Below are positions 45,027-55,400 of a stretch of 64,000 nt of DNA, one piece after another. The stretch is taken from NCBI GenBank assembly GCA_020726505.1, contig JAHLEZ010000017.1, positions 992,001 to 1,056,000 on the forward strand. The letters run 5' to 3'. Both the position numbers and the translations under genes were made by a program. Below the pieces are notes generated by a model. That model ran no database searches, was not told where the DNA came from, and was given only the letters and a program-made list of their open reading frames with translations. The DNA is from Leptodontidium sp. MPI-SDFR-AT-0119. Taxonomy: Eukaryota > Ascomycota > Leotiomycetes > Helotiales > Leptodontidiaceae. The stretch's first letter is position 1. Each line of letters opens with the position of its first letter.

Positions 45027-46175
45027 TTATACGGCGCTATAACCTCCATCAACATTCATCGAAGCACCCGTCACAAAACTCGCCCTGTCACTTAGCAGGA
45101 AACTAGCCATGAAAGCCACTTCTGCCGGATGACCCCATCTACTCATTGGCGCTCTCGAAATGACCTTGTCGCCCATCTCCACTTCGTCAGCATGCAAGTC
45201 TCTTGAATTGCATATACCGTCAACTCACCTCGGTCATTTGTCCGTCAACCAGCTCGCTTGTCATCTTAGTGGCTATCCAGCCGGGGCAGATACAATTCAC
45301 ACGGATGCCCTTCCCACTGTAGTCCATAGCATCCGCTTTACTCAGGCCCAGAACACCATGCTTAGCCATGATATATGGGGTAAGATTAGGAATAGCGAAG
45401 TGGGAAGCCAAAGATCCGACATTGACGATACTCCCTCGAGTCTTAAGCGGCAATCCGGTACTGGACTCATCAGCAAAGAAACGTATCACAACCACTTCCC
45501 GCCACGAGTATCAACATGCAGCATAATACCGCACACAAGACTTACTTCACAGCCCTTTCCTCCTGCTTCAAAAACTGCCTAATCTGCGCCCTCTCGCAAA
45601 GCCACACGCCTCTCAAGTTCAACCCGAGGACTTTATCCAACTCACTGACCTCCAAATCCGCGATTCCGCCAAACTCCCCTGCCATCCCAGCCGCATTAAA
45701 ACAGACGTCGAGCCTTTCGAACGCATCGACAGTTTTCTGGACCGCGCCATTGACGTCGGCTTCTGAGCTGCAGTCGGTTGGTATCTGTAGGATTTTGGCG
45801 TTGGGGGACGAGGCTTGCAAGCTTTCGGCCGCAGCGGCGAGGGAGCTTGTGGATATGTCGAGGATGGCGATTTTGGTGATGCCATCGAGGAGGAGTTGAC
45901 GGGCGACGGCGAGGCCGATTCCAGAGGCGGCCCCTGGGAGGTTTGTAAGTTTTTATATCTTATGGGCTCTTCAACTTAAAAGGAATTAATTTGAGGGGCT
46001 ATGTTTCAACAAATGGAATTCGTGACCATCGCAGGGTAAGCAAGTAGGTAGGTAGGCAGAGATGAAATTGTAAATACCTGTGACGAACGCAACACTAAGT
46101 GGTGTCAGCTTAATACGCGTTTGTTAGTCCTTGCGGTGAATGAGATACACACCTTTCTGGTCCAAACGCAGCCAT
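45027..46175 (-). CDS. short-chain dehydrogenase/reductase (SDR)
   Basis: Model complement(join(45027..45176,45229..45460,45546..45933,46078..46094,46153..46175)), 269 aa; every junction keeps frame. Exon 2 is only 17 nt. Protein: [24 protein letters not shown] with the NAD(P)-binding TGxxxGIG, NAAG (about 98), catalytic serine in GSLASHF, YxxxK in YIMAKHG, and [14 protein letters not shown]. The C-terminus [16 protein letters not shown] is the usual classical SDR end. D after the second strand (AILDIS) favours NAD(H). Substrate is unknown; no partner gene nearby suggests a pathway. Intron 2 is 144 nt and contains four GTAG repeats (minus strand CTAC). Confidence 0.9.
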
Positions 46176-47089
46176 AATGAATATTTGATTTCTCTTCTTT
46201 CTTAGAGCTGTCAAAAATACTCTGGAAGCAGAGCAGATCAACCTTTAAATATGTGAGGTGACGTCCCTCCGTCCCCTCCCCTCTCTCGAGTCCCTCCGCG
46301 CTGTCAAATCACCCCGCACTATTGTATGCAGAACCCCAGATCGACCTCGGCCGAGTTCGTCTAAAAGTGTAATCCACCCGCATTCTCCTCCAATTAATAC
46401 TTATTCTTTAGTTCTCTGGGCTTGGGTCTGGTGATCCTTCTTCCCACGGCACAGCAAGTACTCGTACTCGCACGGATGAAACCTGCACCGATTATCTGAC
46501 AATGTGTTTGTCAATAATGAGTTTCCTCGGCTGGTCCATACCTTTGGTAACCACGAGCTGGCGAGCAGGCACTCGGAAGAGAAGAATTGTATGAACGGTA
46601 TGAAACGACTCAGGCCTTTTATTATCATTCATTTTTGGTGAGTTTGTATAGCTGCTGGGACCAGTCCACTGGCTTCTATTCGCCATGGCAAACTGGCCCA
46701 AAAGTTTCGGAAGGTATCTATCCCCCAAAGCACGGCACATCACAGCACAGCGGGATGGAATCGCACACAACAGTACAGGCCGCACAAGCATCTTCAGTCT
46801 GTCCGATATGAGACATACTTACTTTCTATCTGAACGGCCACGAGAAAACTCGGAAAAGATCACGGGAACTTGCTTCTATCTCAGAATTGGTTAGAACCCA
46901 TATATATTTGCCAGTCACGCAACACTACAATTGAAAATCTAGAGTAGGTCAACCGTTTCTTTAAAGCGTGAACGGAGGAACATATTGTTTTCTCATGGTT
47001 TGTTCGATACTCAATACATCACAACATTTGAGTAATCATTCGTGACTAGGATATCCGAGAATTCAAAGGTCAGTTAATAGAACCTCGCC
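46176..47089. other. intergenic region
   Basis: Promoter side of the SDR gene and 3' side of the membrane-protein gene. Only short unsupported frames. Confidence 0.45.
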
Positions 47090-47947
47090 TCATAGTCGAA
47101 CACTTCCATTTTCCACATCGTTACCTCCATCATTACTACCACCCGTCTCCTTCATCATCTGCTTCGCATACCAAAGTCCAGCAGCAAACGGCGATCTGTA
47201 ATTCATCAACACAGTTCAAATCCAGCATCCAGCATCCAGCATCCAGCAATCTCCCCATCCTTCCCCTCCCATCCCCAGCTTCTCATCGAGGTCAAAGCAG
47301 CAACCCCCAAAACATCTCATTCGAAACACCACAAGCCAATAAAAGTCAAGAAGAAATGAAGAAATGAAACAAAGAAGGGAAGAAGACTCACAAATAAATC
47401 CCATCAGCAACAACAACCCAAAGTACCCCCCCACGCACTCTTAAACTCATTCCCGCCCTGAATAAGCACAACGACGACCATACTCCCAGCAACCCATCTC
47501 GCCTTGTACGCCTGCAACTTGTGGAAGAATTGCGGGGTGAGATTGCCCGTTGCGTAGCGGTGCGCTTCAATAAGTGGCGTGGACATCAGAATTATGTTCC
47601 CCAGGGCTATTATGCATATGAATCTGTGGGAGATGTGTTTAATATGTGACCAAACTAGGTTCGAAGGTGTGTGCGTGGGGGTAAAGATAGGGGCAGGGAT
47701 GAGAGAGGTTAGGGAAAGGGGAAGAAAGAGGGAAAGAAGGGATTTAGTCTTACATTGTCTGAAATGAAAAAACTTCATAGATCTCAATTGGTAAGAGACT
47801 CATGCCGAGTAACAGGAAGAAGAACTGCGGGATCCATATCGCGGCGAGGATGTTGCGCTTCCATGGCACGTGGACCGTGTTGATATTATCCTCGTGCTCA
47901 GTAACGACGATCCGTGGTAGTGCTGGGGTAGGCGTGTAAAACGCCAT
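47090..47947 (-). CDS. small four-helix membrane protein, unknown function, with G-tract frameshift
   Basis: Exons 47754-47947, 47392-47623 and 47090-47195. Starts MAFYTPTPALPRIVVTEHED; hydrophobic segments ILAAIWIPQFFFLLLGMSLL, FICIIALGNIILM, AGSMVVVVLIQGG and VLWVVVADGIYL. Exon 1 joins exon 2 in frame (AT/A). At 47426-47432 a run of seven G (minus strand) puts exon 2 out of frame; with six G it reads KSAWGVLWVVVADGIYL and joins exon 3 (SPFAAGLWYAKQMMKETG) in frame, 176 aa. As written, translation ends GGTLGCCC-stop. This may be a sequencing slip or a recent mutation. No family recognised; the final exon keeping frame argues the gene is or was real. Confidence 0.6.
47220..47247. repeat. 7-bp tandem repeat ATCCAGC x4 in intron
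   Basis: Four perfect units inside the 196-nt second intron of the membrane-protein gene. Confidence 0.9.
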
Positions 47948-48520
47948 TGTTGAGGAGGATCACTGGGCGGATGGAGTGTGGATGATGGGGGAGAGGTGAG
48001 TCCTGGTGTTGGAAAAGAGAGGTTGAAATAAAGAGGGTGATGGTCCGCCCCTGAAGGCGTGATGTCTCGAAATAGATTGCGGGTGGCGCGGCGGCTTGGA
48101 ACCGATATTCAGGGGTTCCAACTTCGCAGGTGGTGCGAGCCCCACCGTGATATTGGCGATGGGGCAAAGGAGTCAAAATTTCTTTTATTAAGGTGGAAAC
48201 ATTGGCACCGGTTAGAGCCTGGTACAAAATCCACGAGTGTGTGTACGTGAGCGTTAATGGTGGCTTAAAACGAGAAGTGATGCACTGTCAGTGAGATAAC
48301 CGAGTTGCTCTGCTGTTTATTTTGCAACTGAGAAGCGAAAAGGGTAGGGATAGGACTTGAAATATGGTAAGAAAAGAATTTCGATGCATAATTACAAAAG
48401 CAGTTAACGATTCGTTTTTGTTTATGACGGGAAATTCGTTTACTTGTCCCTAGAAAGTTTTAATGCTCACGATCCTAGACTTCTCATACCCTGTGCCCAT
48501 AAAGGGTTGCATCTGTACAA
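47948..48520. other. intergenic region
   Basis: Promoter side of the membrane-protein gene, 3' side of the ankyrin remnant. No supported frame. Confidence 0.45.
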
Positions 48521-50340
48521 TCAACCACCTGGAGACACGCCACTCTGCGGTACACACCCTACCTGGCTTTTCAATTCCGGAGTTACCCACTCGTCTAAAA
48601 GAGTCGGAGTAGAGACGGCTCCAACGCTTCCCACGAGACAGATACAGAGCGATATCTGGGCGTATAGCACAGTATCTTGTGCCGCTCTGTCGCTGTATAT
48701 TAACCCAAGAGCGAGGACCCCGAGACCTTTGTAGTTGCGCACGTGAACATTGGCTCCATGAGATAGGAGGAATTTGGTAGCGGCTCGACGGCCTAGCTTT
48801 ACTGTAAGGTGAAGAGTAGTCTCCCCTTGACTGTTTCGACTGTTGATATTGGCGCCGGCCTGCCAGAGTTGGCTCAATAGCTTTGTTGTAGAGGAATCGT
48901 CCTCCTCTGCTCGATTATGTATGACGAAAGACATGAAGGGCGTGATTCCATGTTTATCATACCTATTGGGGCATACACCATTACTCAGTGGCTGGTCTAG
49001 GTAGCTTTCCCGTCGAACAAGAAGTTTCCTAGTCGAGTCCGTCGTATTTTCGTCCACCTCGAGTGGCAAATCCAGTCGTGCTTCTGCAAGGCAATGAATC
49101 CCGTTTCTTCCTTCCATGTCCTCAAACAGCGGATCTTCTCCAGAACGCAAGATGATACGAAGTAAATCTGCGTGTATCTGGTATTCGTGGGAATACTCAA
49201 GATTTTCGACAGGGTCGGGCAGCTGACCGTTTGCCAAAGTCTGTTGCCAGGCGGGAAATATGTCAATCTCGCTACTTGGCCCTAGCTGCAAAAGCGGTAG
49301 ATCTTCCACAATTGGCAGGGTGGAGTGATCCTGTGCATCGGGTATGAACAGCCTGAACCATTTTTCTTGAAGCTGATCTGCAATACTTGTCCCCAAATTA
49401 TCCCGACATTCCGTAATGGGGATATCATGCAACTGGAAGCTATGAACGATGTAACTGAGTGTTTTCCAAGGCACAATTTCTTGGGTAAGGGCGTGAATAG
49501 CGGTCTGACCGTTGTGATCTTGTTGGGCGAACTTGAAATTGGACCCTGCTAATTCTGCTAGTAGTTTTCGAAAGTCTCCAATATATGCAACAGCAGACAC
49601 ATCCACCAAGTGGAGAAACGCTTGGTTCGCATTGTTCAAGAGATGTACGTTGCCACCGAGCAAAATCAGGGAAAGCAGATACTTGGGTTCTGACCCTAAA
49701 GCTGCAGCAATATGGAGGATGGAGTTCCCAAATGAATCGACGACTCCAAGATTGTCGGAGCGAACTGTTTAGGTTCTGATTGACAGTAGGATCTCGGCTG
49801 ACACTAGTCGATGAGTTCCAGATCCAGACAATTTGAACAAAGGAGCCCGGTTGCAAGGAAGTCTGATGTGGTCACAGCAAAGGAGTTTATTATGGCTGAT
49901 ATGGTTCCATAAATACCGCGGAAATATTCCAGGTAAGGTGAAATTCTGGCTTGTCTTGAAGGGCGTACAGAACTGGGGCGGAGGTCGGCGCATAGGCTTG
50001 TGTAGACTGAAGCTCGATACATCCGAGCATGAAGATACCGACAGCCGCCCCATAAGGGATTGTACATCATCCAAGAGGGAGCTCGAGTATTTCGAATGTA
50101 GGCGTCGTCTTAAACTCGAGATGCTGAGGACCGAACGGTTTGACGTCCCACCATCACTCACTGTGCTGTGACTATCTGGCACATCTAGTTCCTTGTCACT
50201 CGTTGCATGAGAGCTGATTTTGGATTCAAAGACAGCGGTGACGGTCTCTGGAGTGGGTCCTATCAGTGGTACTTGTTGGTTGGGCATTCCGAGTTGAGTG
50301 TCCAGAGTTTGGCCGTCAATCTCTAACGACACAATTGGGT
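48521..50340 (-). pseudogene. ankyrin-repeat protein, truncated and interrupted
   Basis: A minus-strand frame of about 190 codons (50340-49769, ..LSISSLRRRLHSKYSSSLLDD.., ..FPRYLWNHISHNKLLCCDHIR..) runs to a TAA at 49769-49771, directly followed in the same frame by TVRSDNLGVVDSFGNSILHIAAALGSEPKYLLSLI, and on to the stop at 48521, another 410 codons. Ankyrin units: DSFGNSILHIAAALG, DHNGQTAIHALTQE, EGRNGIHCLAEA, and NSQGETTLHLTVKLGRRAAT continuing KFLLSHGANVHVRN. The lone TAA may be a C-to-T change of CAA. The 5' end is cut at about 50,350, where AT-rich retroelement DNA begins. It resembles large fungal ankyrin proteins with an N-terminal DNA-binding or NACHT part, now missing. Confidence 0.65.
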
Positions 50341-50352
50341 CTTGACACACGA

Positions 50353-51014
50353 ACTACTTGCAAGTGTATTCCAAGGAATTGTAGTACTAAGATTAGTACT
50401 AGATGTATTAGTAAGGGTATTAATTTTGAGAAATAAAGAATTAATATTAGAATCGCTAATAAGAAAAATAAAATAAAAGTTGCTTAATATATTAGCATCT
50501 TTTATAAGAAATTACTTTGTTTAAGAGAGGATTACTTTCGACTTAACTCGATAATCAAGGAAAAGAGGTCTAATAAAGAAATATTGGTTAATTATTTAAT
50601 TTAGTACTAAAAAGAAAAAAAACAGAAGGGCGAAGGTTTTATTAACTTTAGTATTATTCGTTAAGATAATGCTTAATATAGGCCTTTTTTATAACTAGAT
50701 AACCCCACAATAATTAATTATAAAGGAATTATAAGTAAGAGATATTTCTTATCTTCTTAAATAAGTTAAAAAGAGTTATAAATAATATAACGCTTACTTT
50801 ATAAAGATAATAATCACGTGTAATAGCAACCTTACATATTAATACATAATATATAAAAATAACAAGAGTCTCTTAGAATTTATAACTAAGAAAGAAAGTA
50901 AGACGAGAAGAGTTTTATATACAAAGGGGAAGCGCCATGGGGCCAATTAATGTCGGTAAAGCTTGGTTAGCTAGTATACTGGAAATGAGGCTCTGGGCGC
51001 TCCCAACCGTCACA
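50353..51014 (-). mobile_element. 5' end fragment of a gypsy-type retroelement, reversed
   Basis: An LTR at complement(50786..51014) starts TGTGACGGTTGGGAGCGCC and shares CAGAGCCTCATTTCCA, TATTAATATGT and TTACACGTGATT, in order, with the LTRs at 4079 and 11292, as well as the bases just inside (TTATTTATAAC). Internal AT-rich sequence continues to about 50,353 and then stops at the ankyrin remnant. It is a divergent relative of the gypsy family at 4079-11539. Confidence 0.75.
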
Positions 51015-51710
51015 GAGACGTTACAAGTAAGATGAATTGCTACTTGAATTTGAGCACGAAGCTCTACTACTAAGGAAGCCTATCCTACTTATATAAACCT
51101 TCGTTATCTCGTGCAAGCTCTGCTAGACATCTTGCAGAGCGCGGGCGCCCGCAAGCCGTCTAGCAAGCCAGCACATCACGTGATACCGGGTCCTCGTGAT
51201 TCTGTCCTTGTCTTGGCTTCTCTGTGCGGCAAAGCCGCCGAGCCTCAGGGCCAAATGATAACATTGTTCTCGCGATCTCTAGTTCGGAGTGTTTCATTCT
51301 GTTATGGGTGCAAATGGGAACGATTTGTTTGGACTCAATTGAGGCGCGAATTGAATGAGATCTGAAGAATAAATACAAAGGGTCAGGGCTGGTGTATATA
51401 ATCAATACAATAATGGGTGCTGAGTCTGTTGCTATATGATGCATGTCCACGTGACACCTTCCACAACAATGTCCATAACTTATCTCAAAAATCAGACCCA
51501 CCTTAGCGATAATTCGCGTTCTGCCCTGCAATGAGAGTAAATGGACTAATAAGAGCGCAGAACCACGAATTATCGCCGGCGGGTCTAAGAAAGAATGATG
51601 CCTTCTTAGTGACAGCGCTCGCTACTTTGATAAGGGAGATTAACACGACAACTCGGAATGCGAAGGTATACTTCTATACTTTAAGTATAACTTTTTAAAC
51701 TTTTGAATAA
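51015..51710. other. unique GC-normal island between repeats
   Basis: Contains short frames on both strands without domains and a CACGTGA site near 51,176. No gene supported. Confidence 0.35.
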
Positions 51711-51996
51711 TGTGGTGGGGAAGGCTCTCGGTAGCTCCTTTGTCACCTGACCGGATAAGCTCTTTCCACATAAAAGAGCTCAACACTTGAAAACAACTCA
51801 ACAAGTAAGAACATTTTATAGATATTATCTAATACACTTTTTTCTCCTCCCCTCACTCGACTTTTCATGTTCTCTAGATGTGTATTATCTTTAGATTTGA
51901 TCGAACCGCGATTTCCTACACCTAGAATCTCTCCCGTACCTCACTATATGCTACCTCTCTTGTTGTGTGGTTTATTAGGCTTTATCCCTCCCACAA
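51711..51996 (+). repeat. LTR copy A (286 bp)
   Basis: Begins TGTGGTGGGGAAGGCTC and ends CCCTCCCACA; about 90% alike to copy B at 52209. AATAA precedes it, and AATAA follows if the last A is shared. Confidence 0.8.
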
Positions 51997-52208
51997 TAAT
52001 ACATTTGAAAGCTTTTGTAAACCTTTATTAATTGTATGTACTTTATTAAGGTAGTTGTAATACTAAGTGCATTACATGCGCGAGGTTTAGAGGTTATAAA
52101 GTCGGATTAGTTTCGGACTAGTATTAGAGGCATTAAAACTCGACTTAAAAGATTACCTTCACTCTTAAAACTCAACGAATTTACTACCGATTAATATAAG
52201 AGGAGTAC
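51997..52208. other. AT-rich spacer between LTR copies A and B
   Basis: 212 bp, stop-rich, not recognised. Confidence 0.3.
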
Positions 52209-52492
52209 TGTGGTGGGGAAGGCTCTGGTAGCTCCTTTGTCACCTGACCGGATAGGCTCTTTCCAGATAAAAGGGTTCATCACTTGAAAACAACTCAATA
52301 ACTAAGCACTTTTCATAAATATTATCTAATATACTTTTTTCTCCTCCCCTCCCTCGGCTTTTTATACTCTTTAGATATGTATTATCTTTAGATTTGATCG
52401 ATCCGCGATTTCTTACACTTAGAGTCTCTCTCGTACTTTACTATATATTACCTCTCTTATTATGTGGTTTATTAGGCTTTATCCCACTTATA
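52209..52492 (+). repeat. LTR copy B (284 bp)
   Basis: Same family as copy A, with C-to-T changes. The sequence just inside (TTTTTAGTGACCGACGTAGG) looks like a leader/primer-binding region, so it may be the 5' LTR of the element that follows. No 3' partner found. Confidence 0.7.
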
Positions 52493-55400
52493 TATTTTTA
52501 GTGACCGACGTAGGGAGTGAGTTTAATACGAGGAAATAAAACTAAGTAAGTTATACGGAAAGGGCCCTTTATATTAATTATAAGCGTTTAAAGAGAATTA
52601 AAAAACGACAATTACTTAAACTAAGGGACTTATTTAGTTAGTAACTTCTTAGCCTTCGAAAGTAAAAATAGTAGATATAGAGGCACAAGTATACGACAGA
52701 GAGAGTAGAGAGATATAAGGGAAGTAAGTAAACTTTTATAATACGTAAGGACACTTAAAGTACTAGAAAATCTCTTCTCTCTTAGCTCGAGGCTTTGTAT
52801 TATTATTCCGAAGACTTGTGCTCTATTATTTCATAATACTTTCTATAGTAGTACGAGGCCCTATAATATTAGACTACTAGGGCCTAATAATATAAAGTGC
52901 TAAGATTACTATATAAGAAGTTAATTAAGTGTTATAGGCCTTACTCTTTAGTTTGTTAGTTAAAGGCTAAAGTCTTACTTAGAGATTTGGCGGAAGTATG
53001 TTCTAGATTAGTCTAGAACTAGGCCTTAGTTATCTTTTTAGCGTTATTTAATTTCCATTTACCCCTTATTTATTAATTTAAACCCTCTGTAATTTCAGCG
53101 TATAAGGCTTAAGGCGTAGGCTAAGACCTCGCTAGAAGAGCCTATTATTTAGCCCTTCGTTTACGGAGGCGAGGCCCTAAATTCTTGTTTTTAAGGGGAC
53201 GTTTCTTTACTTTCTTTACATAATAATATAATACTTATATATATTAAATCTTTTGTTACTTTCATTGCTTTCGATTAAACGACTATATATATTCTTTTGA
53301 AACCTCAAATCACATTTAACTTACTAATAATGTCTAGCTATAATAAACTAAATAACGCTAATAATTAAAAGGGGGCTCCCTTTATTAACACCCTAAGACT
53401 TGCTATTAAAAGTAACTTTGGGACGATTATAGGCGTTAAGCCTAGCGCTTCTTATAATTTAGGGACTTCTAATAGGGGTTTTACCCCTTATAATAATAAC
53501 ACTTTCTAGAGCTTATTAGACAATAAGAAGGGGAAAGGGAAAAGTAAAGGGAAGGGGTCTAATGATATTAAACTAAGTAACTCAGCTCCCCTTACTAATA
53601 TCGCTAAACTTGCCACTCTTAACTCGACCCTGGCTATTACTGCGAATAATCTTAAGAATATTAAGGTCCACGTTAATTAGCTAATATTAATCTTTAAATC
53701 CTTAAATACTCTTATTTTTAACGGCATTAACGTTAGTACTTACTTCTGGACCCTTAATAAATACTTCGTAAGTTATATAGTTATTAACGACTAAGAGAAA
53801 AAGGAATAAGTAGTCGACTATGTAACCCCTTCTTAAGTGTAGAATATTTAGAAGCTCTTTAGCTTTAAAACCAGAATATACGCTAGCCTTAAGAGGGAAG
53901 TGAAGTAAGACTATTAAGCCGACGACAGTGAGTATTATTTATATATAAATGTTTACTTAGACTTACTAGAGTAAGATTTTAAAGATGTTTAAATTAACGG
54001 CTAACTTTCCTTAAACTAATGCCGGAAGTTCTTTAAGGCCTTTAGAGAAGTAGCCCTAAATTACGTCGACCAAAGTAATCTTACTAAGAAGCAAGCGTCG
54101 ACTCGATTTATATTTATACTCCCCCGAAGCCTTCGAAATAAGGCTATATAAGCTGCCTTTAAGAATAAAGAGTCGTTGAAAGACCTTAAGACAGATATAT
54201 TTGACGACATTTACAGCGCTATTAAGGCCTAGTTTAATTCGGAACGGGACTTATATGTTATTATAAAAGAGTAAGGCATTATAAACCACCGATAGATGTA
54301 GGCAAGCCGGCCTAATATCTTTATTAAGACGTCTGATTACTAAGAGGAAAGGATTTAGCCTACGTTTATAGCTATATAAGGCTAGTCGACCTAAGTACTA
54401 CTATTATAATACCTGAACTTCTTAGGCTATAGAAATAACGCCCTAAGTGAAGAGATTCGTAAGGCCTTTAAGAGACAAGACAGAGAAGTTATAGCTAATT
54501 TAGACCTTATGTTTCTTCTAACTTTATAAAAGATCGCTAAAGACTTTAAGAGTATTATAAATAAAGACTTAAAGAACGTTTATAACGGTCTAAGGCACAT
54601 GAAGATCCTTATAGTAGTAATTAAGAGAGTCACAAACGTTAAATACACGGCCGAGATAAATATCTTGTGATTTACTAAAGAGGCTTAAGAGGTGGCTAGT
54701 ATTAGTTATAAGACTAGTTATCTTAACTCTATTACTTATAATAAGAAGGCAAGAGATAATTATAAGTGCCGGTAGTATATAAATCGTTAAAAGCCCGGGA
54801 TAAGACTTTAAGTACGACATAAGTTCATAAATTAATATTTTAATTATAAGAAGTTTATAAGTCTTAGGGTAATTTATAAAGTAGAGGATAATAACTACAT
54901 TTATATAAAACCTTAAGAAAAAGGGAAAAAGTCGTACTTTATATAGTTTCTTACTAATAAGAGACTTAAATAAGAATATATCTTCTTTTGTATATTAAAT
55001 AATTAATACTCTCTTAATCCCGAACGTAAAGCACAGGCGGTTAAAGAGTTATTAATATCACAATTAAAAGCGGCGCTTATAAAGGAGAAGGGAGTAACTT
55101 CTGTAATTAATTACATCGAATTTATTAATAAGCCCATTAACGCCGGCGAGTCTATTATCTTATAATAATAGGACTATTCTAAAGAGTAAATCGTTTAAGT
55201 CTAAGCTCTCTTGTCTAATATAAAGGACAACTCGGATTCTAAGGTAATAGTGGCCCCTATTGAGACTAAAACCCGAAAGAAGGCCCTAGCATTTAAGCTA
55301 TATAAGGGATCTAATAAGTTATAAGACAAAATCAAGGCTTAAGCCTTATATAGCAAACCGAAGGTCCCTTTAGATGTTAAAGACACTATATAGTTCACCG

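Noticed and set aside
46492..46894. Short frames on both strands upstream of the membrane-protein gene
   Set aside because: No domain, overlapping, typical of intergenic DNA.
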